This document shows, piece by piece, positions 9,801-12,012 of a stretch of DNA of 12,012 nt. Every line of letters begins with the position of its first letter. Within the stretch, counting starts at the first letter, position 1. A model generated the notes under the pieces. It was not told where the DNA came from and did no database searches. It saw only the letters and a list, made by a program, of their open reading frames with translations. A program made the translations under genes and the position numbers. Source of the stretch: Hyphochytrium catenoides (lineage: Eukaryota > Sar > Hyphochytriomycetes > Hyphochytriales > Hyphochytriaceae); contig FLMG01001017.1 of the NCBI GenBank assembly GCA_900088475.1, positions 1 through 12,012 on the forward strand, given 5' to 3'.

Positions 9801-10838
9801 TAGGAGAGTAGAGTAACCAGGTAGCTGCCCGTGCCTTTTGCAGCGTCAAAGGATTCTCTGACGCAGCGCTGGGAGAGAAAGATGCAACCAAGGAAATAAG
9901 GAGAGAGCTCAATAATGCATATAACTTGCGAGACAAAGGGAACCAACGAGGAATGTCGCCCGGTAGGGAACTACAGACAGCAAAGAGCTAGAATAAAACT
10001 TCGAAGATTCATGAGCCGCGAGCCAAAGAAAGGCAATCTGCTTATTCTAATCTAGCTAGCAGTGGCCAGAACACGCAAACAGACGGAGAGGAGAGGAGAG
10101 GCAACAGTTCGAGCACGCCTTAGCTGGCATTCCTCATGATGGTGAGGAGACTCTGGAAGGAAATCAAGGGAAGACGGAGATCCTTGCGACACCTACCAGA
10201 CCATTAACTGTCTCAAGTCTCCGAAGGCTGGCAGTGCACGCCGAGTCCCCAAGCTTGGAGGCGTTAGCCTCAAAGTAAACGTTGTCCATACCGAAGGTAA
10301 AGCGGAAGAGCCCCGTGATCGCGTCTGCGCCGCTTGCAATGGAAGTCTTGAGGCGAATAGTGCGATGGTTGGTCTCCGTGGCGAAAGGGTCAGGACCTCG
10401 GGGACAGAGCTCTGGAAGCGAAAACGAAGTGTAAGTGGCAGGTAGAGAGAGACCCGCGAGGGCCAGAGGAAAAAAGAGCCCGGCAGAAAGAGTAAAAAGT
10501 CCAGCAGTGAAGGTCTAGCTAGTTCTTAGAAAGGAGTTGACAGAGCAGCAGGTGTGGACGAGGGAGAGCGAACATACAGACAGGGGATAGCGATAGAGGA
10601 TGAGGCCGCCGCCCTTAGAGTTACGACGATAAACGAGTGGAGGCAAGGTAGAAGTTCCCTTTGTGCTATGCACGACGACGAGCTTACTTTCAGAGCAGTC
10701 ATCGGTCACATAACCAGCCTTGCAGATGCATCCCGTATCCGTGCAGAAGCCATTGCCACTGCAATCGTTGGGGCACACCGCCCCTTCAGCCACCGCCCAA
10801 AGCAGTGAAAGGGACAGAATAAGGGCCCATCCGGCCAT
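3893..10838 (-). CDS. Secreted EGF / beta-repeat fibre protein with C-terminal Peptidase S74 self-cleaving chaperone (18 exons)
   Basis: The exons in transcript order are 10838-10688, 10411-10197, 9868-9652, 9269-9091, 8802-8692, 8627-8586, 8473-8194, 8038-7960, 7830-7744, 7495-7213, 7050-6791, 6576-6444, 6146-6092, 5949-5830, 5429-5302, 5128-4963, 4761-4453 and 4152-3893. Together they make 3075 nt, that is 1024 codons plus TAG. All 17 introns are GT-AG, and each junction keeps frame, which is strong internal support. The start at 10838 has purine at -3 and G at +4 and opens a signal peptide; an in-frame ATG nine codons upstream (10865) has a weaker context. Domains: signal peptide 1-19; EGF-like 22-48; unknown Cys domain 53-182; EGF-like about 183-223; glycine-punctuated beta repeats about 255-635; beta-rich module about 636-720; connector to 857; S74 domain about 858-960; coiled coil 948-992; basic tail to 1024. 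By analogy with phage endosialidases it probably trimerises as an extracellular fibre and then sheds its chaperone. The least certain junctions are exon 4/5 and exon 11/12. Confidence 0.9.
3992..4126 (-). other. C-terminal coiled coil (residues 948-992) and basic tail
   Basis: Hydrophobic residues recur in a heptad-like pattern from Leu948 to Leu992 (Leu, Val, Leu, Met, Leu, Leu, Ile, Leu, Leu), rich in Glu, Gln and Lys/Arg, matching the trimerising helix that follows S74 domains. Cys966 lies within it and could cross-link chains. The tail after residue 993 is basic (RPARQRK, SSRK) and ends in MAEM before TAG. There is no transmembrane segment after the domain, unlike MYRF. Confidence 0.75.
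4088..4699 (-). other. Peptidase S74 / endosialidase-type intramolecular chaperone domain (residues about 858-960)
   Basis: The motif SDRRLKTDI begins at Ser859, followed by a long helix (ALEAVKKLQGVRYRLKD), then VGFIAQQVEAILPEVV (918-933), and after an intron YSRLSAVLVESVK (945-957). These are the hallmark blocks of the family (Pfam Peptidase_S74), seen in phage endosialidases and tail spikes and in animal MYRF. Known family members self-cleave before the Ser of a Ser-Lys pair spaced five residues apart; here that is Ser859 and Lys864, both present. The codons lie at 4693-4691 and 4678-4676. The 300-nt intron (4153-4452) interrupts the domain after Lys938. Activity is inferred, not shown. 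Confidence 0.93.
5534..5664. repeat. Exact 64-bp tandem duplication inside intron 14
   Basis: Unit 1 (5534-5597) and unit 2 (5598-5661) are identical as read, and the match runs three bases into a third copy (5662-5664). It lies wholly within the 400-nt intron at 5430-5829, the longest intron of the fibre gene. Absence of divergence points to a recent duplication. Coding phase is unaffected. Confidence 0.95.
6294..6340. repeat. Short inverted repeat in intron 12
   Basis: An 11-bp arm, aggagagaacc (6294-6304), is perfectly complementary to ggttctctcct (6330-6340) across a 25-nt loop. It lies in the middle of the intron at 6147-6443 and could form a hairpin in the pre-mRNA. No function is implied by the sequence. 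Confidence 0.7.
7255..7422 (-). repeat. Eight tandem Gly-Gly heptapeptides in the fibre region (residues 479-534)
   Basis: Eight consecutive units of exactly seven residues end in Gly-Gly, for example LSVDAGG, LAVAEGG, LTIENGG and FAIHDGG, followed by a partial LTV. Position 1 is Leu, Val or Phe and position 3 is Val, Ile or Leu. At the DNA level these are diverged 21-nt units, so this is an old repeat rather than a recent expansion. The pattern of two alternating hydrophobics and a Gly-Gly turn fits a beta-helix or triple-beta-fibre fold. Related single units occur at residues about 386-392 and 418-425, and the phrase Gly-Pro-Ala-Leu-Glu-Val recurs loosely around 335 and 428. Confidence 0.85.
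9184..9258 (-). other. Second EGF-like module (core, residues 199-223)
   Basis: Cysteines at 199, 205, 212, 214 and 223 show the EGF pattern (C-x5-C-x6-C-x-C-x8-C) with Gly217-Phe218 near the end. Cys183, in the previous exon, probably supplies the first cysteine, so the module is split by the intron at 9270-9651. After this module only two cysteines occur in the remaining 800 residues, marking a sharp boundary between the disulphide-rich head and the fibre part. Confidence 0.8.
9689..10408 (-). other. Cysteine-containing ectodomain between the EGF modules (residues 53-182), type unknown
   Basis: Residues 53-182 are encoded by exons 2 and 3. Cysteines fall at 53, 109, 124 and 168. The segment opens with Cys-Pro-Arg-Gly-Pro-Asp-Pro directly after the last EGF cysteine, a transition I associate with EGF-bearing surface proteins of algae and other protists. 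The alternating hydrophobic pattern (for example FRFTFGMDNVYFEA) suggests a beta sandwich. I do not assign a family. Between Cys22 and Cys223 the protein has 16 cysteines, an even number, consistent with all being paired in disulphides. Confidence 0.55.
10695..10775 (-). other. First EGF-like module (residues 22-48)
   Basis: Six cysteines fall at residues 22, 26, 32, 37, 39 and 48, with the typical CxNGxC, CxC and late-Gly-Tyr pattern of EGF or tenascin-type modules, in the arrangement C-x3-C-x5-C-x4-C-x-C-x8-C. It is encoded entirely in exon 1 and directly follows the signal peptide. EGF modules are extracellular protein-protein interaction units; this copy lacks an obvious calcium-binding Asp/Asn signature. 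Confidence 0.85.
10782..10838 (-). other. Signal peptide of the fibre protein
   Basis: Residues 1-19 have a short N-region, a hydrophobic core (residues 4-16, rich in Leu, Ile, Ala and Trp), and small residues at -3 and -1 (Ala17, Gly19) before the mature start at Ala20. This sends the protein into the ER and secretory pathway and agrees with the disulphide-type EGF module that follows immediately. If the upstream ATG at 10865 is used, the N-region gains nine residues including three Arg, and the protein would still be targeted to the ER. Confidence 0.85.
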
Positions 10839-12012
10839 CCTTCGGCCTCTGACTTGCCATGCCATAGGAGTGTCGCTCCTTCCCGCTTGCCAGAGTCCAA
10901 ACTTGCCTCTCAGAAAAGGCCAAAGCTTCGGCCCACCACAAAATCGTTGAACGTGAACGTGCCTGAGTGAGGATTCTTCAACTAGCAAGAAGGAGAGAGT
11001 GAAGAGCAAACGTCTCAGGAGAAGAGGCCGAAGCGGAGGCGCGAAGATCTCTCCCAGACGAAGTTTCATCAGAGAAGCTCGGTCTGCAGATGGAGATTTC
11101 TCTGATGGAACTAGGTCCATCAGTGTCGGATATCCGGAATACATCAGCAAATAGCTGATATTTGAAGTAATAGCCCTTGCTTTATTCCAAATCAATTTAA
11201 CCCAAAGGTTGTCTGGTTCTTCTTCAAGTTCCTTCTCCTCCAGCTCCCCAGCAACACGAGAGGCCGCGGCTCGAGGCCGGAGACCAGCAGATCACAGCTT
11301 CCGAAGCTCTCATTCGGAGCCTCTGGAGGAAGATGGGGTCTCTTATATGAAGGATTAGAATCTCCGTAGTAGGGCGGTGGCGGTGAGTGTGATGAAGACC
11401 AGAAGTTTCGGGCGCTAGGCACTGCCATTGACGTTGTTCAGGGTATATTGCTTATAAGGGCAAATCAGCGGCAGGAATGAGCATCTGCAGATGAGTAGCT
11501 TGGAAGTACAAAGGGATATCTGATCGGAGCTTTCAACGGACTCCTTGCCCAGTTCCCCTTCCTATCTCTTACATACCAGTTGTTTCGCTGCCCTGCAAGA
11601 AGCAATTATCTGTGTTCCCTAAGGAACAGGATCACAAAATGTGAGGCAAATCTTCATGAGTGCACAAACGTCTGTGTGGACCCTGTAGGCCTAGTCCCGA
11701 GTCTTGAAGGAACTACAATCTGGCTCCAAGGAACAAAGGCCAGCACATCGGAGGCCCCCCGGAGAGCAAAGGATCAAAGGTCATTGGGGTTGACTAAGAG
11801 AGATAAAAATGGCTGATCTGTCCGGGGGAAGCGAATTTCAGAAAGAAGCCATGTGCATACTTATCATTAGATGTAGGTTCAGATATATTTAGTTTGCATG
11901 GCTCCAGCCGCGGCACAAGTTACCTTTTGTGCTCTCCGCAGGAGACCTAAGCACAATTTTTTTAGTAAGCATTCTGCGCTACATCGGTATTTTTGCTGGG
12001 CTAAGGCTATCC
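10839..12012. promoter_or_regulatory. Upstream region of the fibre gene, no convincing second gene
   Basis: This region should contain the 5' untranslated region and promoter of the fibre gene. I see no clear TATA box or initiator. The frame of the fibre gene is open from 11291 down to its start, with in-frame ATGs at 11144, 11120, 11069 and 10865. An inverted repeat with 10-bp perfect arms (11067-11076 and 11098-11107) lies inside it. A minus-strand frame at 11192-11428 (78 codons, proline-rich start) and a plus-strand frame at 11580-11816 have no recognisable domain. From 11820 to the end I see nothing. Confidence 0.4.

Noticed and set aside
10554-10808. Plus-strand 84-codon frame
   Set aside because: It lies opposite exon 1 with its EGF module and the donor of intron 1, and has no features of its own.
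3893-10838. Possibility that the S74 gene is phage or bacterial contamination
   Set aside because: The reading frame is split by 17 GT-AG introns that all close in phase, and the protein carries a eukaryotic-type signal peptide plus EGF modules.
11192-11428. Minus-strand 78-codon frame with a proline-rich N-terminus (PPPPYYG)
   Set aside because: The start context is acceptable, but it stops within the leader of the fibre gene, has no recognisable domain and shows no splice junction that would extend it. It may be an upstream open frame; not enough to call a gene.
1-12012. tRNA, rRNA, CRISPR array or transposase gene
   Set aside because: I scanned by eye for T-loop motifs, regular spaced repeats and transposase-like frames and saw none. 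A covariance-model search would be the decisive test.

Overview
The window reads as nuclear DNA of an intron-rich eukaryote. An intracellular bacterial or phage origin is excluded because the main gene is broken by 17 GT-AG introns of 64-400 nt, every one of which joins in phase. EGF-like modules, signal peptides, vertebrate-style start contexts and about 50% GC suggest an alga or other protist, with stramenopile or alveolate lineages as the likeliest guess. I cannot name the species from sequence alone. Both genes I can support lie on the minus strand.

Right to centre (10838 down to 3893): one 18-exon gene, reconstructed here by hand, encodes a 1024-residue secreted protein. In order it has a signal peptide, a six-cysteine EGF-like module, a cysteine-containing domain of unknown type, and a second EGF-like module. 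These are followed by a long cysteine-poor stretch of glycine-punctuated beta-type repeats, including eight perfect-length heptapeptides ending in Gly-Gly, and a conserved-looking module rich in short beta strands. The C-terminal end is a Peptidase S74 (endosialidase-type intramolecular chaperone) domain with an intact Ser-Lys dyad, a coiled coil and a basic tail. The layout resembles a phage tail-spike with its self-cleaving trimerisation chaperone, placed behind an animal-type EGF head on a eukaryotic secreted protein. This is the most interesting object in the window.

Left (2100 down to 1060): a single-exon gene encodes a 346-residue secreted, cysteine-free protein with a helical middle and an acidic Ser/Thr/Pro/Glu-rich tail. 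I do not recognise its family. Whether it works with the fibre gene is unknown; the only links are same strand, adjacency and a shared secretory destination.

Remaining DNA: a CT microsatellite at the left edge; about 1 kb left of the small gene with no convincing gene; a 1.8 kb intergenic stretch holding an imperfect inverted repeat with arms over 50 nt; and about 1.2 kb of upstream region on the right, in which the frame of the fibre gene stays open for 151 codons before the chosen start.
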